Shown one piece after another: positions 9,725 through 17,882 of a stretch of DNA of 64,000 bases. A program made the position numbers and the translations under genes. How positions within the stretch are numbered: position 1 is the stretch's first letter; each line of letters begins with the position of its first letter. The stretch comes from Pseudolabrys taiwanensis. Its GTDB lineage: Bacteria; Pseudomonadota; Alphaproteobacteria; Rhizobiales; Xanthobacteraceae. Below the pieces are notes generated by a model. The model was not told where the DNA came from and did not search any database. It saw only the letters and a program-made list of their open reading frames with translations. The stretch is from NCBI RefSeq assembly GCF_003367395.1, contig NZ_CP031417.1:3534001-3598000 (forward strand). The letters are read 5' to 3'.

Positions 9725-9901
9725 ATGCACCGACTGATGTCCATGACGAACGTCCGCCGGTTTCTGTCGAACGAAGACGGCAGCACGGCGATCGAATACG
9801 CGCTCATCGCTTCGGGCATCAGCATCGCCATTGTCGGCACTGTGACGACCCTCGGGTCGCAAGTCGGTGCTCTCTTCGACAAGGTCGCCGCGCTTTTCTA
9901 G
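9725..9901 (+). CDS. Flp/Fap-type pilin
   Basis: A 58-aa protein found by direct translation. It has a short basic leader (MHRLMSMTNVRRFL), then EDGSTAIEYALIASGISIAIV, the conserved Flp core with the Glu and Tyr after the prepilin cleavage site and a single hydrophobic helix. Flp pilins build Tad-type adhesive pili and are processed by a prepilin peptidase. No tad, cpa or rcp gene is within the window, so this is an orphan copy. The start could also be Met5 or Met7. Confidence 0.85.
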   Translation: MHRLMSMTNVRRFLSNEDGSTAIEYALIASGISIAIVGTVTTLGSQVGALFDKVAALF

Positions 9902-10098
9902 GGCGCCTCTCGACCCGACCGCTTTCACGCGACACAAGCGAACAACGGCGCACCGTGCCGCCGGCGTTCGTGCGCAGGCATGGCTTGCTCCCTCTGAGGG
10001 CGGCATGAATCTCGGACTTTGTAACCCTCACCAGACGCGCTGACGCGCGTCGACCCCTCTCTATGGGAGAGGTGAAGCGCGCCTGCGGCAAGCGACCA

Positions 10099-10998
10099 TC
10101 AGTCGCCCGGCTTGTCGCCGGTTGGGAGCTCCTTGGTGCCGAGTGCATCGGCGAGCCGAACCGTCGCCGAGCCTGGCTTTAGCGGCTTCTGCTGGCTTTC
10201 GTGCGGCGCCCAGCCCGACAGCCAGGCGATCTCGAAGGTCGCGCGCAACCGGCCATCGCTGTCAGCGAAGCGCTCGGCATAGATCTGCGCCATGCGCAAC
10301 AAGGTGGCGCGCTTGAGCGGCGCGCGGCGGCGCTCGGTGAGCACATTGGTCGCACCCATCGCGCGCAGATCGCGCATCAAGCCAAAGGCATTGTCGTAGC
10401 GCACGGTCAGCCGGTCACTGTCCGCCACCGGCAGCGCGAAACCGGCACGCTGCAGCAAGCCGCCGAGATCACGCAGATCGGCAAACGGCGCCACGCGCGG
10501 CGACAGGCCGCCTTCGATCTCGCTCTCCGCCTGCGCAAAGGCCTCACGCAACTCGCTCAAGCTGTCGCCGCCGATCAGCGCCGCAAGGAACAACCCATCC
10601 GGCCTGAGCGCGCGGCGGATCTGGATGAGCGTACCGGGCAGATCGTTGACCGTCTGCAGCGACAGCGCGGACACGACAAGGTCGAGCGAGGCGTCGGCGA
10701 AGGGCAAAGCCTCCTCGTCGGCGGCGACGCGGAGAAACCCCTTCCCCTGCGAGACCACGTCGGGCTCGACCGCGATCAATGTGCCGACCTTTCCGCCCGC
10801 CGCCGCCGCGCGGCGCACGGCGTCGGTCGGCGTGCCGAGATCGATGCCGACGTCGAAACTGCGCAGGACCGCCGCCAGGCGCTCGGCCAAATCGTCGGCC
10901 ACGCGATCGACGAGGAACGTCGCCGGGCCGAGCTTGCGGGCGCGGGCGCGACGGGCGCGCAGAAGATGGCGATCGAAGATGATGGGGCCTTGGCTCAC
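10099..10998 (-). CDS. Class I SAM-fold protein, NDUFAF5-like
   Basis: A 299-aa SAM-fold protein. Its start (IIFDRHLLRARRARARKLG) and middle (VVSALSLQTVNDLPG, IRRALRPDGLF) match bacterial relatives of mitochondrial NDUFAF5, which modifies an arginine of a complex I subunit; BioC is a more distant relative. I chose GTG at 10998 because AGGA lies 6 nt upstream. The frame continues to GTG at 11013, but that codon sits inside a palindromic repeat. A role in complex I assembly is an inference from family, not seen here. Confidence 0.75.
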   Translation of the reverse strand: MSQGPIIFDRHLLRARRARARKLGPATFLVDRVADDLAERLAAVLRSFDVGIDLGTPTDAVRRAAAAGGKVGTLIAVEPDVVSQGKGFLRVAADEEALPFADASLDLVVSALSLQTVNDLPGTLIQIRRALRPDGLFLAALIGGDSLSELREAFAQAESEIEGGLSPRVAPFADLRDLGGLLQRAGFALPVADSDRLTVRYDNAFGLMRDLRAMGATNVLTERRRAPLKRATLLRMAQIYAERFADSDGRLRATFEIAWLSGWAPHESQQKPLKPGSATVRLADALGTKELPTGDKPGD

Positions 10999-11008
10999 AT
11001 TCCGTCCT

Positions 11009-11090
11009 GTCACGCCCCGCGCAAGCGGAGCATCCAGTAATCACCGCGCTTCATATGGGTACTGGACTGCCCGCTTGCGCGGGCAATGAC
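11009..11090. repeat. Palindromic intergenic repeat (GCCCCGCG...GCATCCAGTA type)
   Basis: A hairpin-forming element between the divergent methyltransferase and comF genes. Its two arms, GTCACGCCCCGCGCAAGCGG and CCCGCTTGCGCGGGCAATGAC, are joined by inverted CCAGTA/TACTGG. It is the same type as 58615-58710. Confidence 0.7.
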
Positions 11091-11115
11091 GCCTCTGTTG
11101 TGGTAGCCTTTGTCT

Positions 11116-11838
11116 ATGAATGGGCCCGGCTCGACAAGTCAGGAGTCCTCAATTCTCGCGCGCGCCGGTCACGGCTTGCGCGCCGCATTCCGATTCACAC
11201 TCGACGTCGCGCTGCCGCCGTTGTGTCCGTCCTGCCGCGAGCCTTTGGGTGACGGCGCCGGGCTCTGCGCCGCCTGCTGGTCGAAGCTGTCGCTGATCGA
11301 ACCGCCTTATTGCGCGCGGCTCGGCATCCCGTTCGTCTACGACCCCGGCCCCGGCCTTCTGTCCATGGAGGCCATCGCCAATCCGCCGGCCTATCAGCGG
11401 GCGCGGGCGGCCGTCCGTTACGACGAGGTCGCGAAGACGCTGGTGCACGGCTTCAAATACAGCGACCGGCTCGACCTCGCCCCCATGATGGGCCGCTGGA
11501 TGGCCCGCGCCGGACGGGAGCTCCTCTCCGGCGCCGACGGGCTCGTGCCGGTGCCGCTGCATTGGCGCCGGCTCTGGGGGCGGCGCTTCAACCAGTCGGC
11601 GGCGCTCGCCGGCGTCATTTCCGACATTGCCGGCGTCCCGGTCCTGCATGGCGCCCTGCGGCGGCTACGAGCAACCCGGCAGCAGGTCGGTTTGTCGCAG
11701 GCGCAGCGCGCCGAGAACGTCCAAGGCGCCTTCCGCATTGACGCCCAGGGGAAGGCGGCGGTCGCCGGCCGGCGGCTCGTCCTGGTCGACGTTCTGGTCT
11801 TCGCCCGGGTTGTGGCGGCGGCCAAGAGCACCATATAA
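11116..11838 (+). CDS. comF: ComF family protein with apparent loss of the PRPP-binding loop
   Basis: A 240-aa ComF/GntX-type protein: an N-terminal zinc ribbon (LCPSC...LCAAC), then a phosphoribosyltransferase-like region with VRYDEVAKTLVHGFKYSDR, VPVPLHWRRLWGRRFNQSA and LSQAQRAENVQGAF. In this family the strand LVLVD is followed by the PRPP loop DDVLTSGAT and a helix before VDVLVFARVV. Here LVLVD runs straight into VLVFARVV at about 11785-11793. Roughly 25 residues seem deleted in frame, with GTCGAC as a plausible microhomology. Function may be lost. The ATG at 11116 is preferred over TTG at 11110. Confidence 0.85.
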   Translation: MNGPGSTSQESSILARAGHGLRAAFRFTLDVALPPLCPSCREPLGDGAGLCAACWSKLSLIEPPYCARLGIPFVYDPGPGLLSMEAIANPPAYQRARAAVRYDEVAKTLVHGFKYSDRLDLAPMMGRWMARAGRELLSGADGLVPVPLHWRRLWGRRFNQSAALAGVISDIAGVPVLHGALRRLRATRQQVGLSQAQRAENVQGAFRIDAQGKAAVAGRRLVLVDVLVFARVVAAAKSTI

Positions 11839-11869
11839 GCTGCTGACCGGTAACGCGGAATTTGTCTCC

Positions 11870-12166
11870 ATGCCTCCCGTCGAAATCTACACCACCCGCT
11901 ATTGCCCCTATTGCACGCGCGCCAAGGCGCTGCTGAAGCGCAAGGGCGTCGACTTCAAAGAGATCGACCTCGCCGGCAATTGGGAACTTCGCGACGAAAT
12001 GATCCAGCGCGCGAACGGCCGTACGACCGTGCCGCAGATCTTCATCGGCAGTATGCACGTCGGCGGTTGCGACGACCTGCATGAGCTCGATTACGACGGC
12101 AAGCTCGACCCGCTGCTCAAGGACGAAGGGCTGGGCGACGGACCGAGCAAAGGACAGCCGGCATGA
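11870..12166 (+). CDS. grxC: Glutaredoxin 3
   Basis: A 98-aa dithiol glutaredoxin with active site C12-P-Y-C15, the TVPQIFIG cis-proline loop and the GGCDDLHEL glutathione-binding motif. It reduces disulfides with glutathione in the cytoplasm. The frame stays open far upstream as a shadow over comF, but MPPVEIYTT is the family start. Its stop overlaps the next gene by 4 nt (ATGA), so the two are translationally coupled. Confidence 0.95.
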   Translation: MPPVEIYTTRYCPYCTRAKALLKRKGVDFKEIDLAGNWELRDEMIQRANGRTTVPQIFIGSMHVGGCDDLHELDYDGKLDPLLKDEGLGDGPSKGQPA

Positions 12167-13041
12167 CGGCGAAGGCGACCTTCAAGGCGGCGATGATCCA
12201 ACTTCGCGTGGGCCTCGAGCCCGCCGTGAATATCGACGCCACCGTGAAGCTGATCGGCGAAGCCAGGGCCGCCGGTGCCGATTACGTCCAGACGCCGGAG
12301 ATGACGAACATCCTCGCGGCCAAGCGCGAGCAGCTCTTTGCCAAGATCGTGGACGAAGACGCCGATCCCGCGCTCGCGGCGTTCCGCGATCTCGCGCGCA
12401 CGCTCGGCGTTTTCCTGCATATCGGTTCGCTGGCGATCAAGGTGAGCGCGGAGAAGGCGGCCAACCGCGGCTTCCTTATCGATCCGCAGGGCAACATCGC
12501 CGCACGCTACGACAAGATCCATATGTTCGACGTCGACCTCGCCAACGGCGAGAGCTACCGCGAGTCGAACAATTACCGGCCCGGCGAGAGCGCCGTGCTC
12601 TCGGACCTGCCCTGGGGACGCGTGGGCCTCACCATCTGTTACGACCTGCGCTTCCCCGCGCTCTACCGCGCGCTCGCCGAAGCCGGAGCCACCATGCTGG
12701 CGATCCCCTCGGCCTTCACGCAGCAAACAGGCGAAGCGCACTGGCATGTGCTCAACCGTGCCCGCGCCATCGAGAACGGCTGCTTCGTGCTCGCAGCCGC
12801 GCAAGGCGGCAAGCATGAGAACGGCCGCGAGACCTTCGGCCATTCGCTGATCGTCGATCCCTGGGGCCGCATCCTCGCCGAAGGCGGAACCGAGCCGGGC
12901 ATCGTGATGGCGGAGATCGATCCCGCCGCCGTCGCCACGGCGCGTGCACGCATTCCGTCGCTGCAGCACGGGCGGCGTTTCGACATCGTCGAGCCCCTGG
13001 CGGAGCCGACGCATCTGCACGTGGTCCGGGGCGCCGAATGA
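12163..13041 (+). CDS. Carbon-nitrogen hydrolase, Nit1-type (deaminated glutathione amidase)
   Basis: A 292-aa nitrilase-superfamily amidase with the full triad E46, K118 (YDKIHMFDVDL) and C159 (TICYDLRFP). The segments KIHMFDVDL and ESNNYRPGE are typical of the Nit1 branch, which repairs deaminated glutathione. Co-translation with glutaredoxin fits a glutathione-related role. It starts inside grxC and ends overlapping the DUF1178 gene, so three genes form one operon. Exact substrate is inferred from family. Confidence 0.88.
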   Translation: MTAKATFKAAMIQLRVGLEPAVNIDATVKLIGEARAAGADYVQTPEMTNILAAKREQLFAKIVDEDADPALAAFRDLARTLGVFLHIGSLAIKVSAEKAANRGFLIDPQGNIAARYDKIHMFDVDLANGESYRESNNYRPGESAVLSDLPWGRVGLTICYDLRFPALYRALAEAGATMLAIPSAFTQQTGEAHWHVLNRARAIENGCFVLAAAQGGKHENGRETFGHSLIVDPWGRILAEGGTEPGIVMAEIDPAAVATARARIPSLQHGRRFDIVEPLAEPTHLHVVRGAE

Positions 13042-13523
13042 TCAAGTACGCCCTGGTCTGCGATAAAGGCCACGAGTTCGAAAGTTGGTTCGCCGATAGC
13101 GCCGCCTACGACAAGCAGGTGAAGCGCAAGCTCGTCACCTGCCCGGCGTGTAACTCGGCCAAGGTCGAGAAGGCGATCATGGCGCCGCGCCTCGCGACAT
13201 CGAAGCAGCGCAAGGGCGCCATCGAGATGCAAATACCGGCGGAGACGCCGGCTGCCGCCGAAGCGCCCACCGCCGCGCCGGTGGCGATGATGTCGCCGCA
13301 GGAGCAGGAGTTTCGCGCCAAGCTGAAAGAGCTGCGCGATCACCTGACGAAGAACGCCGAAAATGTCGGGGCGAAGTTTCCCGAACAGGCGCGCAAGATG
13401 CATTACGGCGAGATCGAACATCGCTCGATCTACGGCGAAGCCTCGCCCGAGGAGGCCAAGGAACTCGCCGAGGAAGGCGTCGAATTCCATCCGATCCCGG
13501 TGCTGCCGGACGAGCGGAATTAA
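13038..13523 (+). CDS. DUF1178 family protein
   Basis: A 161-aa protein. The N-terminus MIKYALVCDKGHEFESWF and CPACNSAKVEKAIMAPRL form a zinc-ribbon-like element, followed by an Ala/Pro-rich linker and a helical C-terminus (FRAKLKELRDHLTKNAENVG). DUF1178 commonly follows grxC and the nitrilase gene in alphaproteobacteria. Function unknown. Starts with a 4-nt ATGA overlap. Confidence 0.9.
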   Translation: MIKYALVCDKGHEFESWFADSAAYDKQVKRKLVTCPACNSAKVEKAIMAPRLATSKQRKGAIEMQIPAETPAAAEAPTAAPVAMMSPQEQEFRAKLKELRDHLTKNAENVGAKFPEQARKMHYGEIEHRSIYGEASPEEAKELAEEGVEFHPIPVLPDERN

Positions 13524-13548
13524 TCGCCACATGGTAGGCGTCTCCGCC

Positions 13549-13635
13549 GTGATGTCCGGCCTTGTGCCGGGCATCCACGTCTTTATGTGCCTCCGCAAGC
13601 AAGACGTGGATGCCCGGGACAAGCCCGGACATGAC
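13549..13635. repeat. Long palindromic element between convergent genes
   Basis: Two 35-nt arms (13549-13583 and 13601-13635) pair with only three mismatches around a 17-nt loop. The arm includes CCGGGCATCCACGTCTT. It lies between the convergent DUF1178 and spermidine-synthase-like genes and could stop transcription from both sides, though no T-run is present. Confidence 0.8.
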
Positions 13636-13645
13636 AGAAAACGCT

Positions 13646-14320
13646 TCACCCCCGCCGCGTCGCGATCCAGATGAAATGCTGCGCGCGGCCCTGCGGCCCC
13701 TTGGCCCGCACGGCGTTCTCGGTGACGTCGAAGCCGCCCTTGCGTAACCTGCCCGTGAATTTCACATCCGGCGCCGACGACCACACCGCCAGCACGCCGC
13801 CGGGCCGCAACGCCTTGTGCGCGGCGGCGAGTCCGTTGACGTCATAGAGCCGGTCGTTGGCCTTACGCACGATGCCGTTGGGGCCGTTGTCGACATCGAG
13901 AAGGATCGCGTCGTAATCGGCGCGCCCCGCCGCAATCAGGTCGACGACATCCTGCTCGTGAATGGTCACGCGCGGATCGGTGAGACTGCCGCCGAACAGC
14001 GCCGCCATCGGGCCGCGCGCCCAGGCGACCACCTTCGGCACCAGCTCGGCGACGACGATGCGCGCATCCGCGCCGAGGACGGTGAGAGCGGCCCGCAGCG
14101 TGAAGCCCATGCCCAGTCCGCCGATCAGGATCTTCGCCGCCGCGTGCGACCTGATCTTGTCACAGGCCATCGTCGCGAGCGCCTGTTCGGTCGCGGTCAA
14201 CTGGCTGTTCATCAGCACGTTGCTGCCGAGCTTGATCGAGAACTCCTCACCGCGCTGCATCAGCTTCAGCGCGGCTCCGCCAGGCACTTGAGCCGTATCT
14301 AAATGCTTCCAGGGAATCAT
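13646..14320 (-). CDS. Spermidine synthase-like SAM-binding protein
   Basis: A 224-aa protein of the spermine/spermidine synthase-like fold. The SAM-type motif is ILIGGLGMGFTLRAAL (about residue 64), then VVAELVPKVVAWARG, DAILLDVDNGPNG and LRPGGVLAVWSS. It lacks the N-terminal beta domain of true SpeE, so polyamine synthesis is doubtful; a methyl- or aminopropyl-transferase of unknown substrate is safer. ATG lies 6 nt after the stop of the upstream exporter gene, whose stop codon lies in its ribosome-binding region (TAGGTTCTCATG). Confidence 0.78.
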   Translation of the reverse strand: MIPWKHLDTAQVPGGAALKLMQRGEEFSIKLGSNVLMNSQLTATEQALATMACDKIRSHAAAKILIGGLGMGFTLRAALTVLGADARIVVAELVPKVVAWARGPMAALFGGSLTDPRVTIHEQDVVDLIAAGRADYDAILLDVDNGPNGIVRKANDRLYDVNGLAAAHKALRPGGVLAVWSSAPDVKFTGRLRKGGFDVTENAVRAKGPQGRAQHFIWIATRRG

Positions 14321-14326
14321 GAGAAC

Positions 14327-15211
14327 CTAGTAACTCCACACCAAGAGCAATACGCCAAACACGACCAGCACCACCCCGCCGATCTCCCGCGGCGTTGTCG
14401 GCTGCTTGAACCAGAAGTGCGTGACGGCCTGCGCGAACAGCACTTCGACGAGCGCCAATGTGCGCACGCTTGCCGCTGTCGCGATAGCAAACGCCAGAAA
14501 CCAGAATTCCGAAGCGAACGCGCCCATGAATCCGGCGAACAGCGATGGCCGCCAAGCCCTGGCGATGGCGCGCAGCACCGGCGGATCGCGCAGCCATAGA
14601 TACAGCGACAACATCGCCGCCTGCATCACGAGACCGACCGCCAGGGTATAGGTCGCCGACAGCACGAAATGCGGATGGCCGAGCGAGAGAATGGCGCCGC
14701 GGTAACCGATCGCCGACAGCGCGAACAGCGCGCCGGAGCCAAGACCGATCACCGTGGAGCGCGTCGTGGTCGTCTTGCCCGCGCCCGGCTTGAGCGAGAT
14801 TAGGATAACACCAGCGGTGGCGATGACGACGGCCGCGGCCAGCATCGGCGTCACATGATCGCCCAGGAAGATAAGGCCGAAGATCGCCACCTGCACCGGC
14901 TCGGTCTTGATGTAGGCATAAGCAACGACGAACGAGCGCTCGCCCATCACCGACAGCATGGTCGCGGTCGCGGCGATCTGCGTCACCGCACCGAACACCA
15001 CCCACGGCCAGAACATCGCCGGTGTCGACGGCCAGCCCTGGCCGGTGACGATCAACACGCCGGCGAGGAACAGGATCGCGAAAGGAAAACCGAACAGGAA
15101 GCGCACATGCGTCGCACCGACGGTGCCCAGCGTCGCGGTCAACTCGCGCTGCATGGCATTGCGCACCGTCTGCGCCGCTGCGGCAATCAGCGTGAAGATG
15201 GCCCAGAGCAT
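14327..15211 (-). CDS. EamA/DMT family transporter
   Basis: A 294-aa inner-membrane protein with about ten hydrophobic helices in two EamA repeats. Start chosen at Met 15211 (MLWAIFTLIAAAAQTVRNAMQ), preceded by GGGGAGAGGG. The longer frame to 15253 would run through a palindromic repeat. Drug/metabolite transporters of this type export metabolites or amino acids; substrate unknown. Tightly coupled to the downstream spermidine-synthase-like gene, which might hint at polyamine-like cargo, but that is speculation. Confidence 0.85.
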   Translation of the reverse strand: MLWAIFTLIAAAAQTVRNAMQRELTATLGTVGATHVRFLFGFPFAILFLAGVLIVTGQGWPSTPAMFWPWVVFGAVTQIAATATMLSVMGERSFVVAYAYIKTEPVQVAIFGLIFLGDHVTPMLAAAVVIATAGVILISLKPGAGKTTTTRSTVIGLGSGALFALSAIGYRGAILSLGHPHFVLSATYTLAVGLVMQAAMLSLYLWLRDPPVLRAIARAWRPSLFAGFMGAFASEFWFLAFAIATAASVRTLALVEVLFAQAVTHFWFKQPTTPREIGGVVLVVFGVLLLVWSY

Positions 15212-15223
15212 TCCCTCTCCCCG

Positions 15224-15334
15224 GTCATGCGCGGACGTGACCCGCGCATCCATAATGGCTCGCGACGCGCGAGAGCCCTGCGATGGTGCTTGGTGTGAGG
15301 CCTCATGGATTGCCGGGTCAAGCCCGGCAATGAC
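15224..15334. repeat. Palindromic intergenic repeat pair
   Basis: Two hairpin units, GTCATGCGCGGACGTGACCC with GCGCATCCATAATGG, and ATGGATTGCCGGGTCAAGCC with CGGCAATGAC. The second unit is almost the same as one at 33128-33160. Lies only 13 bp upstream of the exporter start. Confidence 0.7.
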
Positions 15335-15363
15335 GGTTAGTATGCCTTTGACCCGTCCCCCTA

Positions 15364-15454
15364 GGTGCGCGAAGCGAGCCTCGAAGGGCGACGGCCGGGC
15401 AGGCAGTGTCCGTCATCCGTCGACGCGCGCAAAGGCGCGCACCTCAGGATGACG
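15364..15454. repeat. CACCTCAGGATGACG-type intergenic repeat
   Basis: The stretch contains CGTCATCCGTCGACGCGCGC and AAAGGCGCGCACCTCAGGAT, a palindrome type common between rhizobial genes. The same 3' end occurs at 26848-26895. It lies 25 bp after the stop of the gene at 15479-15823, in the orientation of a transcript end. Confidence 0.55.
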
Positions 15455-15478
15455 GAGAGAGGCAGCGGAGGCCAAGTT

Positions 15479-15823
15479 TTAAGCCGCGCTCACCTTGATC
15501 TCCGCCGCCGCCGGAAACTCGGTCACCTTGCCCTGCTCATTGTCGACCAGCAGCATGAGATCGAAATAACGGATGGTCGGCGCGGCGCCCGTACGCTTGA
15601 TCACGGACTGGCGCCATTCCTCGTTGTGAGCGCGCTGTGCCGCCTCGACCGACGGCCAGATATAAACGCCAGCGCCGGTCTTGCCGTTGAGTTCGAGCAG
15701 GAAGTGCTTGCGCAGCAATTCCTTGTTCGCCTGCCATTTCGGCACGACGTGCTTGGCCTCTTCCGCGACCTGCTCGCGCGTCCAGCCCTTCGGTGAAGGG
15801 AATTCGACCAACTCCAAAATCAT
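15479..15823 (-). CDS. Small YdhR-like (ferredoxin-fold) protein, uncharacterised
   Basis: A 114-aa protein: [19 protein letters not shown], then [20 protein letters not shown] and [17 protein letters not shown], and strands ending in [10 protein letters not shown]. The spacing of strands and the YIWPS element resemble dimeric alpha-beta-barrel proteins such as YdhR-type putative monooxygenases. Its ATG overlaps the ubiG stop by 4 nt, so it is co-translated with ubiG. Function unknown; a link to quinone chemistry is only suggested by position. Confidence 0.65.
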   Translation of the reverse strand: MILELVEFPSPKGWTREQVAEEAKHVVPKWQANKELLRKHFLLELNGKTGAGVYIWPSVEAAQRAHNEEWRQSVIKRTGAAPTIRYFDLMLLVDNEQGKVTEFPAAAEIKVSAA

Positions 15824-16581
15824 GCCGCCTCTCCCGCGTTATCCCGCGCTGCGACCAGCATGTAGTTGACGTCCATGTCTGACGACAATTGCCAGCGGTC
15901 GGCGAACGGATTGAATACGACGCCGCGCTCGCCGATCACACGCAGCCCGTTAAGCTCGATCGCGCTCTCGAATTCCTGCGGCGTGACGAATTTGTCCCAT
16001 TGATGAGTGCCACGCGGCACCCAGCGCAGAACATACTCGGCACCGACGATCGCCAGCGCGAAGCTCTTGAGCGTGCGATTGAGCGTCGCCCCGACGAGCA
16101 GGCCGCCCGGCTTCACCATTGAAGCGCAGGTGCGGATGAAATCGGTGACGTCGACGACGTGCTCGACGACTTCCATCGCCAGCACCACGTCGAAACGCTC
16201 GCCCCCTTCCGCCAATGCCTCGGCGGTCGTCGCGCGATAGTCGATCGAAAGCTCGCCCTCCTCCGCGTGCGCGCGCGCCGCCTCGATATTTTCCTCGGCG
16301 GGGTCGGCGCCGACCATCTCGGCGCCAAGCCGCGCCAATGGCTCGGACAGAATCCCCGCGCCGCACCCGATGTCGAGCATGCGCAGACCCTTGAGGCAGT
16401 CGAGCTTCCTGGCATCGCGCCCGAAGTAACCCGCGACCTCGTCGCGGATGTAGCCGACCCGCACCGGATTGAGCTTGTGCAGCGCCGCCATGGGCCCGCG
16501 CGCATCCCACCACGTGGCGGCCATGCGCGAAAAGCGCTCGATTTCGCGCGCGTCGACCGAAGCCCGTTCAGTGGCGCTCAT
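15820..16581 (-). CDS. ubiG: Ubiquinone biosynthesis O-methyltransferase UbiG
   Basis: A 253-aa SAM-dependent enzyme making both O-methylations of ubiquinone at the inner membrane. Motifs: [20 protein letters not shown] near the start, SAM motif [27 protein letters not shown], and the C-terminal HQWDKFVTP. Start at Met 16581 ([18 protein letters not shown]) with AAGGGA about 10 nt upstream. The frame to 16638 overlaps the divergent promoter and is unlikely to be translated. Confidence 0.95.
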   Translation of the reverse strand: MSATERASVDAREIERFSRMAATWWDARGPMAALHKLNPVRVGYIRDEVAGYFGRDARKLDCLKGLRMLDIGCGAGILSEPLARLGAEMVGADPAEENIEAARAHAEEGELSIDYRATTAEALAEGGERFDVVLAMEVVEHVVDVTDFIRTCASMVKPGGLLVGATLNRTLKSFALAIVGAEYVLRWVPRGTHQWDKFVTPQEFESAIELNGLRVIGERGVVFNPFADRWQLSSDMDVNYMLVAARDNAGEAA

Positions 16582-16597
16582 GCGAACTAATCCCTTG

Positions 16598-16622
16598 GGA
16601 ACACATGACAAAGTTCCGTGTT
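16598..16622 (+). promoter_or_regulatory. Possible EcfG-type (general stress) promoter of the radical SAM/UdgX pair
   Basis: GGAAC at 16598-16602, 16 nt, then TGTT at 16619-16622. The alphaproteobacterial EcfG consensus is GGAAC-N16/17-CGTT, so one core base differs. Transcription would begin near 16629, just ahead of the ATG at 16656 and compatible with that start. Confidence 0.35.
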
Positions 16623-16655
16623 GACTCGCCGTCGGCAATAGAACAAACAGAGAAC

Positions 16656-17882
16656 ATGATGCCTTCGGCCTTGCAGTCGAAACTCGAAATTCTCGCCGAC
16701 GCCGCCAAGTATGACGCGTCCTGCGCCTCTTCCGGTGCGCCGAAGCGCGACTCGCGGAATGGCAAAGGGATCGGATCGACCACCGGCGCCGGCATCTGCC
16801 ATTCGTATACGCCCGATGGGCGTTGCGTGTCGCTCCTAAAAATCCTGCTGACGAACTCCTGCATCTTCGACTGCGCCTATTGCATCAACCGCCGCTCGAG
16901 CAACGTGCGGCGCGCGCGCTTCACGGTCGAAGAAGTCGTGATGCTCACCCTCGAGTTCTACAAGCGCAACTACATCGAAGGCCTGTTTCTCTCGTCCGGC
17001 ATCATCCGCGATGCCGATTACACGATGGAGCAATTGGTTGAGGTCGCGCGGCAATTGCGCGACGTGCATGGCTTCCGCGGCTACATCCATCTCAAGGCTA
17101 TTCCCGAGGCGAGCCAAGACCTCATCGCACAGGCTGGGCGTCACGCCGATCGGCTGTCCATCAATGTGGAGCTGCCGACTGAAACCGGGCTCAAGCGCTA
17201 CGCCCCGGAGAAGCGCACGAGCACGATCCGCAGCACGATGGCCGGCCTCAAGCTGAAGATCGACGCGGTCAAAGGCGAACGCAAGGCGCCGCGCTTTTCA
17301 CCGTCGGGACAAAGCACGCAGATGATCGTCGGCGCCGACGGCGCGAACGATGCCGCCATCCTCTCGACGAGCGCGACGCTTTACGCGAGCTACGGCCTGC
17401 GGCGTATCTACTATTCCGCTTTCAGCCCGATCCCCGACTCGAGCAAGGCTTTGCCGCTTGCCGCGCCGCCGCTGCAGCGGGAGCATCGGCTGTATCAGGC
17501 CGATTGGCTGATGCGGTATTACGGCTTCGAGGCCAGCGAGATCGTGCAAGGCAGCGCCGACGGCATGCTCGATCTCGGAATCGACCCGAAGCTCGCCTGG
17601 GCGCTCCGCAACCGCAATCGCTTTCCGGTCGACATCAACCGCGCCGATCGCGAATTGCTGTTGCGCGTACCAGGCCTCGGCGCCCGCACCGTCGACTGGC
17701 TGATCGACGCGCGGCGGCATCGCACATTGCGGATGGACGATATCGCACGGCTGACCGGCGCGGTGCGCCGCGCCCGGCCCTTCATCATCACGCCGGACCA
17801 CCGGCCGGTCGCCGATTCCGACAGCGCGCTGCTCCGCGCCCGGCTTGCCCCGAAGCCCGTGCAGATGAGTTTGTTCGGATGA
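16656..17882 (+). CDS. Putative DNA modification/repair radical SAM protein
   Basis: A 408-aa radical SAM enzyme. The 4Fe-4S motif is CIFDCAYC (Cx3Cx2C, about residue 71). The radical SAM barrel follows, then a C-terminal helix-hairpin-helix ([20 protein letters not shown]) of the kind that binds DNA. It belongs to the family found beside DUF4130-UdgX proteins and thought to act on DNA, with no proven reaction. Start at 16656 fits family N-termini ([19 protein letters not shown]); a longer frame goes to 16605. The stop overlaps the next gene (ATGA). Confidence 0.88.
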   Translation: MMPSALQSKLEILADAAKYDASCASSGAPKRDSRNGKGIGSTTGAGICHSYTPDGRCVSLLKILLTNSCIFDCAYCINRRSSNVRRARFTVEEVVMLTLEFYKRNYIEGLFLSSGIIRDADYTMEQLVEVARQLRDVHGFRGYIHLKAIPEASQDLIAQAGRHADRLSINVELPTETGLKRYAPEKRTSTIRSTMAGLKLKIDAVKGERKAPRFSPSGQSTQMIVGADGANDAAILSTSATLYASYGLRRIYYSAFSPIPDSSKALPLAAPPLQREHRLYQADWLMRYYGFEASEIVQGSADGMLDLGIDPKLAWALRNRNRFPVDINRADRELLLRVPGLGARTVDWLIDARRHRTLRMDDIARLTGAVRRARPFIITPDHRPVADSDSALLRARLAPKPVQMSLFG

